Source: JAAELZ01 sp047639475
Lineage (GTDB): Bacteria > Pseudomonadota > Gammaproteobacteria > Arenicellales > Poriferihabitantaceae
Assembly: GCA_047639475.1 (NCBI GenBank)
Contig: JBLIOD010000034.1
Location: 1-29,091 of the forward strand
Direction of reading: 5' to 3'
Length of the DNA: 29,091 nt
Shown: positions 1 through 8,837 of the stretch, one piece after another
How the letters are laid out: every line of letters starts with the position of its first letter
Position numbering within the stretch: the first letter of the stretch is position 1
The notes under the pieces: generated by a model
Databases searched by the model: none
Seen by the model: the letters and a program-made list of their open reading frames with translations, nothing else
What the model was told of the DNA's origin: nothing
Program-made: the position numbers and the translations under genes

Positions 1-8
1 CACAATAG

Positions 9-109
9 AATGGCACTAAGTTAAGGGCATTTCGCATTTCCGGATGTAAGTGAATTTGGGAAGAAAATGGCTTAAAACCTATGCGGAAGATGCTTATCTT
101 AGTGCCATT
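9..109. repeat. 101-bp inverted-repeat element, REP- or MITE-like
   Basis: The outer 17 bases are an inverted repeat with one mismatch: aatggcactaagttaag at 9-25 and its near reverse complement at 93-109. The element lies just downstream of the stop of the minus-strand RAYT transposase. The hexamer cacaat occurs at 1-6 and again at 115-120, flanking the element, which could be a trace of insertion, but the left side is cut by the window edge. The same core (aatggcact with its complement) returns as a tight hairpin at 28947-28993. REP/BIME units mobilised by RAYT proteins or a small non-autonomous IS derivative would both fit. Confidence 0.6.
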
Positions 110-110
110 C

Positions 111-823
111 GGGACACAATACTTAATTATCACTTCTTCGGTCCTGGCTTTTTCTTCTCTAGGTCTCTACCTAACAACTTCCCAACCTGAGTGACAAACT
201 CTGGGCTACCCAACGGCCTACCGGTACGCGCATGTTGTGCTATCTGCGTGGTATCTTGACTAGAATATCCAGTTAAGAATTTCTTCCAACTGTTTATCTC
301 TGCCCACTTGGCTAAGCCTTCGGCTGATATCAGGCCGAATTCATCATGCCCCTTTATATGAGCGTGCACACTGCTCCAACGATACTTCCAAGCCCGCGTT
401 ACAATGCCTGCCTTAACGGGGTTTAATTCAACGTAAGCCAGTGTACTTAACAACCAGTTCTCATCTAACACACACGAACTAAACCTTCCTTGCCATAAAT
501 ACCCGGTCCACTTTTCTCTAAAGTTCACCATTCGAGTATAACGACGGTGCGTCTCACCTATCGCCTTGCTTAAATTCGACTCATCACTGGGCACCACTAC
601 AATATGAACGTGGTTCGTCATCAAACAATAGGCTAGTACTTCTATGCCCTCTTCCTCTGTCCATTGTTTTAATAGGCTTAGGTAATGAACGTAATCTCCC
701 GTTTTGAGAAACACATCTTGTCGTCGATTACCGCGCTGTACGATATGGTGCGGATAATGGGGAACAACCACTCTAGCTAATCTTGACATGACCTGAGTAT
801 AGCATAATTAAGTATTATGTCCC
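111..823. mobile_element. RAYT unit bounded by 20-bp inverted repeats
   Basis: The sequence gggacacaatacttaattat at 111-130 and its reverse complement at 804-823 (19 of 20 matching) enclose the single transposase gene. The left copy overlaps the stop codon of the gene by one base, and the right copy lies 15 bases upstream of its start. RAYT genes are typically flanked by such short palindromic sequences. I see no classic target-site duplication next to the repeats, which fits HUH chemistry. Confidence 0.6.
130..789 (-). CDS. REP-associated tyrosine transposase (RAYT, Y1_Tnp)
   Basis: This is a single-domain HUH endonuclease of the Y1 transposase family, 219 residues. Visible signatures are MTNHVHIVV with the metal-binding His-hydrophobic-His pair at residues 60 and 62, the catalytic tyrosine candidate Tyr84 in HRRYTRMVN, the WQGRF segment near 99-103 and the family hallmark YVELNPVKAGIV near 119-130. 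The C-terminal tail is basic and ends in PGPKK, as in many RAYTs. These enzymes nick and join single-stranded REP hairpins. Inverted repeats bracket the gene and a hairpin element lies directly downstream, so the likely DNA substrates are in place. No frameshift is visible, so the protein may be active. Confidence 0.9.
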   Translation of the reverse strand: MSRLARVVVPHYPHHIVQRGNRRQDVFLKTGDYVHYLSLLKQWTEEEGIEVLAYCLMTNHVHIVVVPSDESNLSKAIGETHRRYTRMVNFREKWTGYLWQGRFSSCVLDENWLLSTLAYVELNPVKAGIVTRAWKYRWSSVHAHIKGHDEFGLISAEGLAKWAEINSWKKFLTGYSSQDTTQIAQHARTGRPLGSPEFVTQVGKLLGRDLEKKKPGPKK

Positions 824-960
824 CCAAACTACATGAAGCACCTCTATCTAATATAAAAGTCCATACCTGAAGTTACAGTATCTATAGAATACCCAACAAT
901 AACGCCGAAGGAAGTATTGCGTCCTTTTCAATATATCATTGCTCGAAGGTTTAATAGAAC

Positions 961-2166
961 ATGACAAATAGTCGGAGACAATTTTACGTAGTCCTAGCTA
1001 TCATGGTGTTGGCGGGTTCAGTTAGCATCATGTCTACTGATCTTTACGCCCCAAGTCTTCCCTATCTAACTGGCCACTTTTCAACTACTCCAGAACTCAT
1101 TAAATTGACCATCAGTCTCAACTTGGTGGTTTACGGGTTTGCCCAACTGGTGTACGGCCCTCTATCTGATCGCTTTGGCCGACGCCCTGTTTTTCTGACA
1201 ACCCTTCTTCTGTTCGTCTTGGCTAGTTTTGCCTGCGCACTCGCCACCACTGTTGAGCAGTTAATCATTGCCCGAGTATTACAAGGCTCCTTCGCCGCGG
1301 CAGAAGCCGTGATTTGTCTAGCCGTGTTCAAAGATCTCTTCACTGAGCAAGAGCAGATAAAAGGTTATGCTATATACGGTATGGCCATTGCATTAACACC
1401 CGCTATCGCGCCCATTATTGGTGGCTATATTCATGTGCTATTTGGCTGGGAATATAATTTCTATCTAACGGGTTCAGTGGGTGTGATAACGGCATTCCTG
1501 ATTTATCGATTTTTACCGGAATCCGCCGTTCCCGACAAGAATGCTTTAATGCTAAAGTCGATTTTGGCGACCTATAAGCTCATTGGGCTGAATCGAAAAT
1601 TCATGGTATTCGGCTGTCTGACTGGCGTTTCATTGTCTGCTATTTTTGTTTTTGTTACGGCAGCGCCTTTTATACTAATTGATTATTTTGGCGTGCAAGT
1701 TCAACACTTCGGTTATTACCAAGCTATCATTGTCGTTGCTTTTTTTCTGGGCAGCATGGCGGCGACCAAACTAGTTGATAGATGGAATTCCATGCAGATA
1801 CTCAACCTGGGGTTAACGTTTACCATCGCCGGTTCTATTTTGCTTGTCGGTTTGGTTTTTATGGGCGGTTTATCAACAAAATCACTGGTGTTTGCTTACC
1901 TGTTTATCGGATTTGGTATTGGCCCAATTTTCGCATCCGCTACATCGAAAGCGATGACTTCGGTGACTCAATCGGCAGGCAGTGCAGGAGCGGTATTTGG
2001 CACACTAGAGATCGGCTTATCGGGATTGATTGCGGTACTGGTCAGTGTGTTCCATGATGGCACGCCGCGTCCGTTTGGCGCGGTCATTGGGTTGGTCGCC
2101 ATTCTTTTGATTATGCTTGGCTGGACGGCGAATAGACTTGAACAAAGCGCCCTAGAAACTGACTAA
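961..2166 (+). CDS. MFS multidrug exporter, Bcr/CflA type
   Basis: This 401-residue protein has about twelve hydrophobic segments and the Drug:H+ antiporter-1 look. Motif A (GPLSDRFGRRP) lies at 66-76 between the second and third helices, and an SxxTDLYAPSLP segment near 25-34 is typical of Bcr/CflA proteins. The family exports drugs such as bicyclomycin and, in some members, cysteine or other small molecules. The actual substrate cannot be read from sequence. The ATG has a GAAGG-like ribosome site about a dozen bases upstream. The gene is followed after 59 bases by another plus-strand membrane gene, so co-transcription is possible. It ends with TAA and looks intact. Confidence 0.85.
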   Translation: MTNSRRQFYVVLAIMVLAGSVSIMSTDLYAPSLPYLTGHFSTTPELIKLTISLNLVVYGFAQLVYGPLSDRFGRRPVFLTTLLLFVLASFACALATTVEQLIIARVLQGSFAAAEAVICLAVFKDLFTEQEQIKGYAIYGMAIALTPAIAPIIGGYIHVLFGWEYNFYLTGSVGVITAFLIYRFLPESAVPDKNALMLKSILATYKLIGLNRKFMVFGCLTGVSLSAIFVFVTAAPFILIDYFGVQVQHFGYYQAIIVVAFFLGSMAATKLVDRWNSMQILNLGLTFTIAGSILLVGLVFMGGLSTKSLVFAYLFIGFGIGPIFASATSKAMTSVTQSAGSAGAVFGTLEIGLSGLIAVLVSVFHDGTPRPFGAVIGLVAILLIMLGWTANRLEQSALETD

Positions 2167-2225
2167 GTTCTCTTCAACTAACGCCATAAGCTTTAATGCT
2201 TGGCTTTTATCCATAAAATAGCATT

Positions 2226-4289
2226 ATGAACGCACCAAAGTTCGAGAAAAACCAAATCATTAACCATCTATTAGTGGCCTTAGGTGGCTCACTGGTAGTC
2301 CTAACGGGTTTGTTCTATGCCACGACTAACGTGGGCCATGACATCAGCCCTGCCCGTTTAATAGGGTTACTTAAATCAAGTTCTGTGACGTTATTTTCGG
2401 TCTTTGTTTTAATGACAGTACTGGGGTTGTTATTCCGAGCTTGGCGATATCAAGCATTACTTTTGGCCTGTGGTGAGCAACAGATACCAAATTTTAAAGG
2501 AATGGTGCTGGTAACGGCTATTAGAAACATGACGGTAGATCTATTACCCGCTCGCCTAGGTGAACTCGTGTTCGTCGGACTATTGAAACGTTATTCAAAT
2601 ACGCAGATCAGTTCTGGGATATCTGCGCTAGTGTTTGCTACCTTGCTGGATATTTTAATGTTGGCACCGATCACCATCGCAATTGGTTTAATGGTGGGTT
2701 TCCCAAATAAAACGCCTTATTTACTTGCCTTGGTTGCACTGGCTGTGGTTGGTGGATTTATGCTGGGCTTATTTTTCATTCTACCATTCTTGATGAGCTG
2801 GCTTCGCAATATGAGTCACCATGAAAACCCATGGCTGAACAAATTGTTTGGCTTTGTTTTATCGACCGCCGACGCTGCCCAATCAACCATTCGAGCAGGT
2901 GTATTCCTTAAAGTGATTGGCTTGACTGTTGCCGTCAGATTTTTAAAGTATGCGGGCTTGCTATGTTTGTTTTGGGGGCTCACTCAATCTAGTTTCCCGC
3001 AGCTATACGAGTTAGGGGGTTTAAAGATACTCGGGTCAATGATAGCGTCGGAAATGACCGCTTCGTTGCCAATTCCTGCCCTGATGAGTTTTGGAACTTG
3101 GGAATTGGGCGGAATGACCTTATTGGCTTATTTCGGTGCATTACCGCAGAACGCACTATTAACTATGTTAGGCATCCACGTGCAAACACAGGCCTTAGAT
3201 TACGGGTTTGGAATTGCCGCGTTAGTGATGCTGTTTCTCCTTAAGGGAACGCGATCACCAGCTAAACCACCTGGTGCTGGTAGAAATAGATTATTCACCA
3301 GCCTATTTGTACTGGCCACAATGGCATTTTCTTGGTTCGGATTTAATTCACTAAATAACAAGCAAGCTCAAGTTTCGATGCAGGTCGGCGCTGACATTGT
3401 TCGTCCAGAAGGCGCAGTGATACCTGCCTGGATTGGCGAGACTAAAGGCCACATTGTTTGGAGTTCAAACCGTACGGGCAATCACGACATCTGGATAATG
3501 AATTTACCAGATCTTAAAATTAGCCCATTGACCTCCCACCCCAACACCGAGAACTACGCCCGCATTTCGCCAGACGGTAAAAAGGTGGCCTTTGCCCGAG
3601 CACATAAAGAATGGCAATCGTTTCGTGACACAAGGCCTTGGGATATTTGGCTCATTGATATTCGCACCGGCAAAGAACGACGCTTGGCACAATGGGGAGT
3701 TTCACCCTCTTGGTCACCAGATGGACGCTTTGTGGTATTCCAGCGTGATCCTGGGCAATTAATTGCAGTAGATATCAATTCGGGTAAGGAACGCGTCCAC
3801 TACGAAAGTGGTAACGACACCTTCATGAAATCAAAGGTGAACATGGATACACCCAGTATTGGCGCAGGTCAACGGTTGGCGTTCTCATACAGAAACAAAG
3901 GCCGCCCTACCAACATCATTCGAGACGCGCTCGGCAATTTTCAACTCGTCCACCGAGATGCCTGTCAAGTGCAGTGGTCACCCTCTGGAGACTATGCCAT
4001 TTATGTGCAAAAGGGCGGGCGACAAAAGAATCAATTCATGCACTTTGATCCCATTACGAAAGCTAAAACTACTTTACTGGATTTGCCCGGCGAGTTCAGC
4101 CATGAGTATTTTGCCCGCCTGACTCAAAATGAGAAGTATATGGTCTTTGCTGCCTCTAATGGTGGGCATGAGCATGATATAGCGGATTACGAACTATTCC
4201 TTTGGCCGGTAGGTGAAGCCCCATCCACGGCAACGCGTTTAACCTTTAACTCCGCAAACGACAGCTGGCCCGATGTTTGGCTGAAATAG
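2226..4289 (+). CDS. Flippase-like membrane domain fused to TolB-like beta-propeller
   Basis: The 687-residue protein has two parts. Residues 1 to about 345 are very hydrophobic and resemble the lysylphosphatidylglycerol-synthase TM / UPF0104 flippase-like superfamily (AIRNMTVDLLPARLGELVF near 98-116 resembles its conserved loop). After a last membrane segment near 356-373 comes a soluble region from about 405 with repeated PD40/TolB-like blades: IVWSSNRTGNHDIW, ISPDGKKVAFAR, SWSPDGRFVVFQ and WSPSGDYAIYV. The propeller is predicted to be periplasmic. Flippase-like domains handle lipid-linked substrates, so a sensor or adaptor propeller on a lipid transporter is a reasonable guess, but the function is unknown. 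The reading frame is open throughout and ends with TAG. Confidence 0.75.
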   Translation: MNAPKFEKNQIINHLLVALGGSLVVLTGLFYATTNVGHDISPARLIGLLKSSSVTLFSVFVLMTVLGLLFRAWRYQALLLACGEQQIPNFKGMVLVTAIRNMTVDLLPARLGELVFVGLLKRYSNTQISSGISALVFATLLDILMLAPITIAIGLMVGFPNKTPYLLALVALAVVGGFMLGLFFILPFLMSWLRNMSHHENPWLNKLFGFVLSTADAAQSTIRAGVFLKVIGLTVAVRFLKYAGLLCLFWGLTQSSFPQLYELGGLKILGSMIASEMTASLPIPALMSFGTWELGGMTLLAYFGALPQNALLTMLGIHVQTQALDYGFGIAALVMLFLLKGTRSPAKPPGAGRNRLFTSLFVLATMAFSWFGFNSLNNKQAQVSMQVGADIVRPEGAVIPAWIGETKGHIVWSSNRTGNHDIWIMNLPDLKISPLTSHPNTENYARISPDGKKVAFARAHKEWQSFRDTRPWDIWLIDIRTGKERRLAQWGVSPSWSPDGRFVVFQRDPGQLIAVDINSGKERVHYESGNDTFMKSKVNMDTPSIGAGQRLAFSYRNKGRPTNIIRDALGNFQLVHRDACQVQWSPSGDYAIYVQKGGRQKNQFMHFDPITKAKTTLLDLPGEFSHEYFARLTQNEKYMVFAASNGGHEHDIADYELFLWPVGEAPSTATRLTFNSANDSWPDVWLK

Positions 4290-4430
4290 GCCTACAGCAC
4301 TGCCAGTCTCCATCGGTTGAAGCACTGAAGCTGACTTCGCAGTGGTGCTAGGGTTTATAAAGAGGCTGCTGACCTACGCCAGACCTTGGGTTTGGCGAAG
4401 CTATGAGTTGATATCTAAACCCAAAACGGA

Positions 4431-5396
4431 TCAAACAAGCCACGTTAGAAGCTTAATGAAACCCCATACGACTAACGCAATTATCACAAGCAGTGAAGTA
4501 TTCACCGCGTACTTCAAGCACTTATAGGCAAACAAATTCGTTTCTTTCAGGTTTTTGCTCTTGTCCAGTAGTGGCGCTAAGCCGCTGAACACCTTGTTCG
4601 CAAAACCGCGTTTATCTTCATCTGTATTAGGTACCACGGAGGCTTTCATCAATTGCTTGTATGGCCAATTCAAGATTTTCCCTAAGAACGACATAGGCCG
4701 ATCGATATCACACATTAAAATCAATCTAGGCAAATCAGAATCATTGCGGGCGTAATGTAGATAAGTTATATCAAATAACAGTGGCTCGCCATCGCGCCAC
4801 GAATACTTTTGATCATCAACACTGATAAAGCAATCATCGTGATTTGGTGTCTTCAAACCTAAGTGATATCTAATGGAGCAAGCTACTGGGTCTAGATGCC
4901 GTGTCAATTGTCCTGTCGGTGGCAAAAAAGAAAACATCGCCCCGTTAACTGAAGGGATCTTATTCAGAAATTCCACGGTTTTAGGGCAGGTTCTTATGGC
5001 GGATTCATGATTGTAGCCATACCAGCTTAGATAAAACTTGGTCCAACCATATTTGTAGAAAGTTCGAAAGCCTACATCGTAATATGAGGCTGATTTTGGA
5101 TCAGCGATTGAATCAAATCCTCCATCTGCCATCAACGCCATGGCTTCGTCGCGGATCATTTCCCAGTTTTCATGCAACTCATGCAATTCTGGAAAATCGT
5201 CTATATCCATAATTGGCACTTTTGCCCTTTTATAGGTAAATAAATATAAAAGACAATTAAATGGCGTAAATATTGGCCAGCCCTTACGTAAATATTCCGC
5301 CACGTTCACATATCTCGCACTGCCGCGAATCTTGTAAACATAGGTCATTGAGGCAATACAAAAGCCCACAATCGCGAGCATCAAATAGGTAGTCAT
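4431..5396 (-). CDS. lpxO: LpxO-like Fe(II)/2-oxoglutarate lipid A hydroxylase
   Basis: This 321-residue protein belongs to the aspartyl/asparaginyl beta-hydroxylase fold family and matches the LpxO layout: an N-terminal membrane anchor (about 2-20), the segment MDIDDFPELHELHENWEMIRDE near 63-84, the catalytic core and a C-terminal membrane helix (about 298-320). The iron-binding residues are visible as His167 and Asp169 in RHLDP and His214 in YLHYARN, with the 2-oxoglutarate-binding Arg probably at 224. LpxO adds a 2-hydroxyl to a secondary acyl chain of lipid A at the inner face of the cytoplasmic membrane. The gene is convergent with the flippase-propeller gene and divergent from the DyP gene. 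The exact lipid substrate is inferred. Confidence 0.8.
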   Translation of the reverse strand: MTTYLMLAIVGFCIASMTYVYKIRGSARYVNVAEYLRKGWPIFTPFNCLLYLFTYKRAKVPIMDIDDFPELHELHENWEMIRDEAMALMADGGFDSIADPKSASYYDVGFRTFYKYGWTKFYLSWYGYNHESAIRTCPKTVEFLNKIPSVNGAMFSFLPPTGQLTRHLDPVACSIRYHLGLKTPNHDDCFISVDDQKYSWRDGEPLLFDITYLHYARNDSDLPRLILMCDIDRPMSFLGKILNWPYKQLMKASVVPNTDEDKRGFANKVFSGLAPLLDKSKNLKETNLFAYKCLKYAVNTSLLVIIALVVWGFIKLLTWLV

Positions 5397-5668
5397 GGTG
5401 GTATAACTCTAAACTTGAGGGATATAACAATAGTAAACCGAATATAGCCTAATTTAAGTTTTTACGGAGGATAGAGTTCAGCCAGTTATGTGATATCAGT
5501 ATAGCCACAGAAAATAGCAGATCCTTGTTTTGCTAGAACTCCTACTCTACGCATTTCACACCTAACCAAGCAAGACGCGTTGCATAGTTGTCTCTAACAC
5601 TGGCTTGCACCTGATTTCAATGAAACCTTTTGTTATTATTTGGCCTTTACTTTATTTTGGATTTGAAC

Positions 5669-6550
5669 ATGGCATTTCAACTGGGCATTATTGATGGCAT
5701 TCCGAACTTGGCGCGGTATCAGAGCTTTCGCCTAAAACCGGGAACCAACCCAGAAGCACCACTATTAGCGTTGGCTGAGATCGCTGTCGAGAAACAGATA
5801 GTGGTTGGTTTAGGCCAATCATTGTTATTAGCAATGAAAGCAGCTATCCCTACTATGAGGAAAATGCCTGACTTTGGCGGCAAAGGAATAGAGGTGCCCA
5901 CGACTCCCTATGCGCTCTGGTGTTGGATACGGGGTGACGACCAAGGAGATTTGTTGCATAAAGCGCGTTTAATCAGGGATATTCTACAACCCGCATTTGA
6001 AGTTGAGCGAGCCATTGGCGCCTTTAAGTATGGTGAATCTAGAGACTTAACCGGCTACGAGGATGGCACTGAAAACCCCATTGGTGAAGAGGCATTGGAT
6101 GCCGGCCTACTTAGTTCCAATGACGATGGCTTACATGGCTCCAGTTTTGTGGCGGTTCAGCAATGGGTACATGACCTAGATGCGTTTCAAGCGATGCCAA
6201 GCCAAGCTCAGAATCACGCAATAGGTCGGGATTTAGTCAGCAATGAAGAGCTAGATGATGCGCCAGAATCAGCCCATGTCAAACGCACTGCTCAAGAAAA
6301 CTTTGAGCCAGAAGCCTTTTTAGTGCGGCGTTCGATGCCTTGGGCCAATGAAACAAAGGAAGGATTAGTATTCGTGGCCTTTGGTAAATCCTTTGACGCC
6401 TTTGAAGCACAGATGCAACGTATGCTAGGCAATGAAGATGGAATTGTGGATGGTTTATTTCAATTCACACGGCCCGTTACAGGCAGTTACTTTTGGTGTC
6501 CACCTGTTAGTGCGGGAAAATTGAATCTGAGTGCGCTAATTAATCGCTGA
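5669..6550 (+). CDS. DyP-type heme peroxidase, YfeX-like
   Basis: I start the gene at the ATG at 5669 (293 residues); an upstream TTG at 5630 would add a hydrophobic leader unlike the family. The DyP signature GxxDG is present as GYEDGTENP with Asp132 as distal acid, His203 in ESAHVKR is the expected proximal heme ligand and Arg220 in LVRRSMPW the distal arginine. The C-terminal FTRPVTGSYFWCPP is also family-typical. Length and absence of a Tat signal match cytosolic YfeX-type enzymes, which bind heme and oxidise dyes or porphyrinogens with peroxide. No encapsulin gene is adjacent. The 272-base gap to the divergent lpxO-like gene must hold both promoters, but none stands out. Confidence 0.88.
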   Translation: MAFQLGIIDGIPNLARYQSFRLKPGTNPEAPLLALAEIAVEKQIVVGLGQSLLLAMKAAIPTMRKMPDFGGKGIEVPTTPYALWCWIRGDDQGDLLHKARLIRDILQPAFEVERAIGAFKYGESRDLTGYEDGTENPIGEEALDAGLLSSNDDGLHGSSFVAVQQWVHDLDAFQAMPSQAQNHAIGRDLVSNEELDDAPESAHVKRTAQENFEPEAFLVRRSMPWANETKEGLVFVAFGKSFDAFEAQMQRMLGNEDGIVDGLFQFTRPVTGSYFWCPPVSAGKLNLSALINR

Positions 6551-6568
6551 ACAAACCATTCAACCGCG

Positions 6569-7603
6569 TTAAATAGCGTCCAATAACGCCTGTATCTCTG
6601 CTTCCTTGGTATTCCACGCCGTAACAAATCGCGGCGGCGCAGTTTCATCTAGCTCGCCTTCTGTTACGGCAAAGCCTGCCCCGTTTAATTTATCGATCAG
6701 CGGTTGCGGAAGGTCAGCGAAGATCTCATTGGATTGTGTGGGGTAAGCCAAATTGATGCCTTCTACCGCCGTTAAACCTTTACTCAGTATCTGCGCCATA
6801 GCATTGGCATGGCGGGCATTACGCAGCCACACATCATCTTTCACATAGGCTTGAAGTTGCGCTGATACATAACGCATTTTGGAAATCAACTGCCCCGCCC
6901 TTTTGTGTAGAAACGGAAATGCGCCGACCTGCTCTGGATTAAAGAAAATAACCGCTTCAGCCAACATGCAGCCATTCTTGGTGCCGCCGAAAGACAATAC
7001 GTCGACTCCCGTCTGCCAAGTCATCTGCGCTGGACTAACATCTAACGATGCCAAGCCATTGGCAAAACGCGCCCCATCCATATGCATGCTTAAGCCCAGC
7101 TCTTTAGCGGTATCACCCAAGGCATTTAATTCTTCAAGTAGATACACAGCCCCTACTTCACATGATTGGGCAATACTCACTACCGAGGGCTGCGCGGCGT
7201 GTACGTTACCTGCGCCGCGATATACATTACGAATGCTTTGGGGTGTTAACTTTCCGTCATCACCCACTATAGGCACCAGCTTGGCCCCGCCGGTGAAGAA
7301 TTCAGGCGCTGCGCACTCGTCGGTATTGATATGTGACATCTCATGGCAAAATACCTTGCCGTACGACGGCACCAAAGCTGACAATGCTAAAGCGTTACTC
7401 GCAGTACCTGACATCACTGGGAAGACCACTACTTCCTTCTCAAATAGGTCGGAGAACGTTTGGTTTAAATCTTTAGATAATTGATCATCACCATACGAAG
7501 AAGCCACACCGCTATTCGCTGCGATGATCGCATCCATGACCTCTGGACAAACGCTAGAAGTATTATCTGAAGCAAAACTATTATACAAAGGAGTAGTTGA
7601 CAT
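6569..7603 (-). CDS. ltaE: Low-specificity L-threonine aldolase
   Basis: This 344-residue PLP enzyme belongs to the beta-eliminating lyase/threonine aldolase family. The Schiff-base lysine is Lys209 in SFGGTKNG, the ring-binding Asp176 and neighbouring Arg179 lie in HMDGARF, and HINTDECAAPEFFTGG near 91-106 is typical of bacterial low-specificity enzymes. Such enzymes split beta-hydroxy-alpha-amino acids, for example threonine, into glycine plus an aldehyde. It starts 33 bases after doeA1 on the same strand and is probably the last gene of the eutA-doeA1 unit. That position suggests a role on a hydroxylated amino acid derived from hydroxyectoine, which is inference. Confidence 0.83.
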   Translation of the reverse strand: MSTTPLYNSFASDNTSSVCPEVMDAIIAANSGVASSYGDDQLSKDLNQTFSDLFEKEVVVFPVMSGTASNALALSALVPSYGKVFCHEMSHINTDECAAPEFFTGGAKLVPIVGDDGKLTPQSIRNVYRGAGNVHAAQPSVVSIAQSCEVGAVYLLEELNALGDTAKELGLSMHMDGARFANGLASLDVSPAQMTWQTGVDVLSFGGTKNGCMLAEAVIFFNPEQVGAFPFLHKRAGQLISKMRYVSAQLQAYVKDDVWLRNARHANAMAQILSKGLTAVEGINLAYPTQSNEIFADLPQPLIDKLNGAGFAVTEGELDETAPPRFVTAWNTKEAEIQALLDAI

Positions 7604-7636
7604 ATTAAGTTAAGTAATAAGTATAGTTATTTGAAA

Positions 7637-8815
7637 TTAAACAATTATTAATTCACGAGCCACATCACTTATGCGCTCACCGCCGGTATCAGTAATAATA
7701 AAAGGTTCAGACACCGCCGCCCCATAATTTTCCAGCCACATGCCGGATTGGAAATGAAAACACATGCCAGCTTGGAGCTCTGTGGTATCCCCAGGGCGTA
7801 AGCTGGCGGTACGTTCACCCCAATCAGGGGGATAGTTGAGGCCGATAGAATAGCCAACGCGGCTTTCTTTACTGTAGCCATGCTTTTTGAGTACGGCTTG
7901 CCAGATAGCTTCTATTTCCTCACACGTGACACCGGGCTTCGCAGCCTCTAATGCTCTGTCACCGCCTTCGACGATAACATCAGTTAGTTTCACTATTTCA
8001 TCAGGGGGACTTCCAATATGCATGGTTCGCGTTAAAGGCGCGTGATAGTGTCGGCGCGCTGCACCAATCTCCATTGCCACTAAACCTTGTTCTGGTAATG
8101 GATTATCGGTCCACGTTAGATGCGGCGTGCTGGTGCCCTCGCCCACCTGAATCAATGGGCACAAGCTCGTGTAATCACCAAACTTATGATCAAAGCCCGT
8201 TATTTGCTGATGGTAAACGTCTGCGATCACTTCAAATTCTCGCACGCCGGGCTGTAGTTTAGAGATCGCCTTGTGCATCATATCCGTGACGATACGCCCT
8301 GCTTCGCGCATATATACTAACTCCGCGTCCGATTTAACCAGTCGAGCCCAGTTGACTATTTCATGATTATCGTTAATCTTGGCATTTGGCAAACCTGATA
8401 CGATATGTTGATGTGCTCTTGCCGTGTAGTAATGCGCATCTAACTCGACACCGATGTTAGCTGTGGCCCAACCCCGTGCGGTAATCAAATCACATAACTC
8501 ATCAAAAGGATGCCTTACTGGGTGTTGCACTAGTGATTCTGTGTAACCGACAATATTCTCTGCAGGTAGATCTGTTGTAATGGTGGCCGACTTGGCATCT
8601 TGTGCTCGGCCAAACCAAATAGGTGTGTCTTCTTCTAAATGTACTAAAACGGCTTGCGGTGTGTAAAACGACCAACCGTCAAAGCCGGTCAGCCAACCCA
8701 TATTGGCGGGATCTTGACAGATCAATAAGTCAAAACCCGATACTTGCATCTGGCGTTTAACTTTTGCAACGCGTTGGGTGTACTCAGTTAGGCTAAATGG
8801 CTTTGTATAATTCAT
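7637..8815 (-). CDS. doeA: Ectoine hydrolase DoeA/EutD (copy 1)
   Basis: This 392-residue protein has the creatinase-type N-terminal domain and pita-bread M24 domain of ectoine hydrolases. Family signatures are DPANMGWLTGFDGWSFY (35-51), RLVKSDAEL (158-166), GEGTSTPHLTWTD, the motif MEIGAARRHYHAPL with Glu249 and His258, and GYSIGLNYPPDWGERT near the C-terminus. DoeA/EutD opens the ring of ectoine to N-alpha-acetyl-L-2,4-diaminobutyrate in the cytoplasm. Glu249 probably corresponds to the nucleophilic glutamate reported for Ruegeria EutD; that mapping is from memory. It starts 22 bases after eutA and precedes ltaE by 33 bases. A diverged second copy lies at 12438-13610. Confidence 0.87.
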   Translation of the reverse strand: MNYTKPFSLTEYTQRVAKVKRQMQVSGFDLLICQDPANMGWLTGFDGWSFYTPQAVLVHLEEDTPIWFGRAQDAKSATITTDLPAENIVGYTESLVQHPVRHPFDELCDLITARGWATANIGVELDAHYYTARAHQHIVSGLPNAKINDNHEIVNWARLVKSDAELVYMREAGRIVTDMMHKAISKLQPGVREFEVIADVYHQQITGFDHKFGDYTSLCPLIQVGEGTSTPHLTWTDNPLPEQGLVAMEIGAARRHYHAPLTRTMHIGSPPDEIVKLTDVIVEGGDRALEAAKPGVTCEEIEAIWQAVLKKHGYSKESRVGYSIGLNYPPDWGERTASLRPGDTTELQAGMCFHFQSGMWLENYGAAVSEPFIITDTGGERISDVARELIIV

Positions 8816-8837
8816 GATGTTCTCGTTATAGTGGCAG

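Noticed and set aside
4377..4397. Hairpin with 9-base arms (one G-T pair) between the convergent flippase-fusion and lpxO-like genes
   Set aside because: The stem is good but no T-run follows on either strand, so I do not call it a terminator.
6879..7484. 201-residue plus-strand open frame opposite the threonine aldolase
   Set aside because: It lies wholly antisense to a clear gene, and its translation has no recognisable domain and is rich in Pro, Ser and Thr as expected of a shadow frame.
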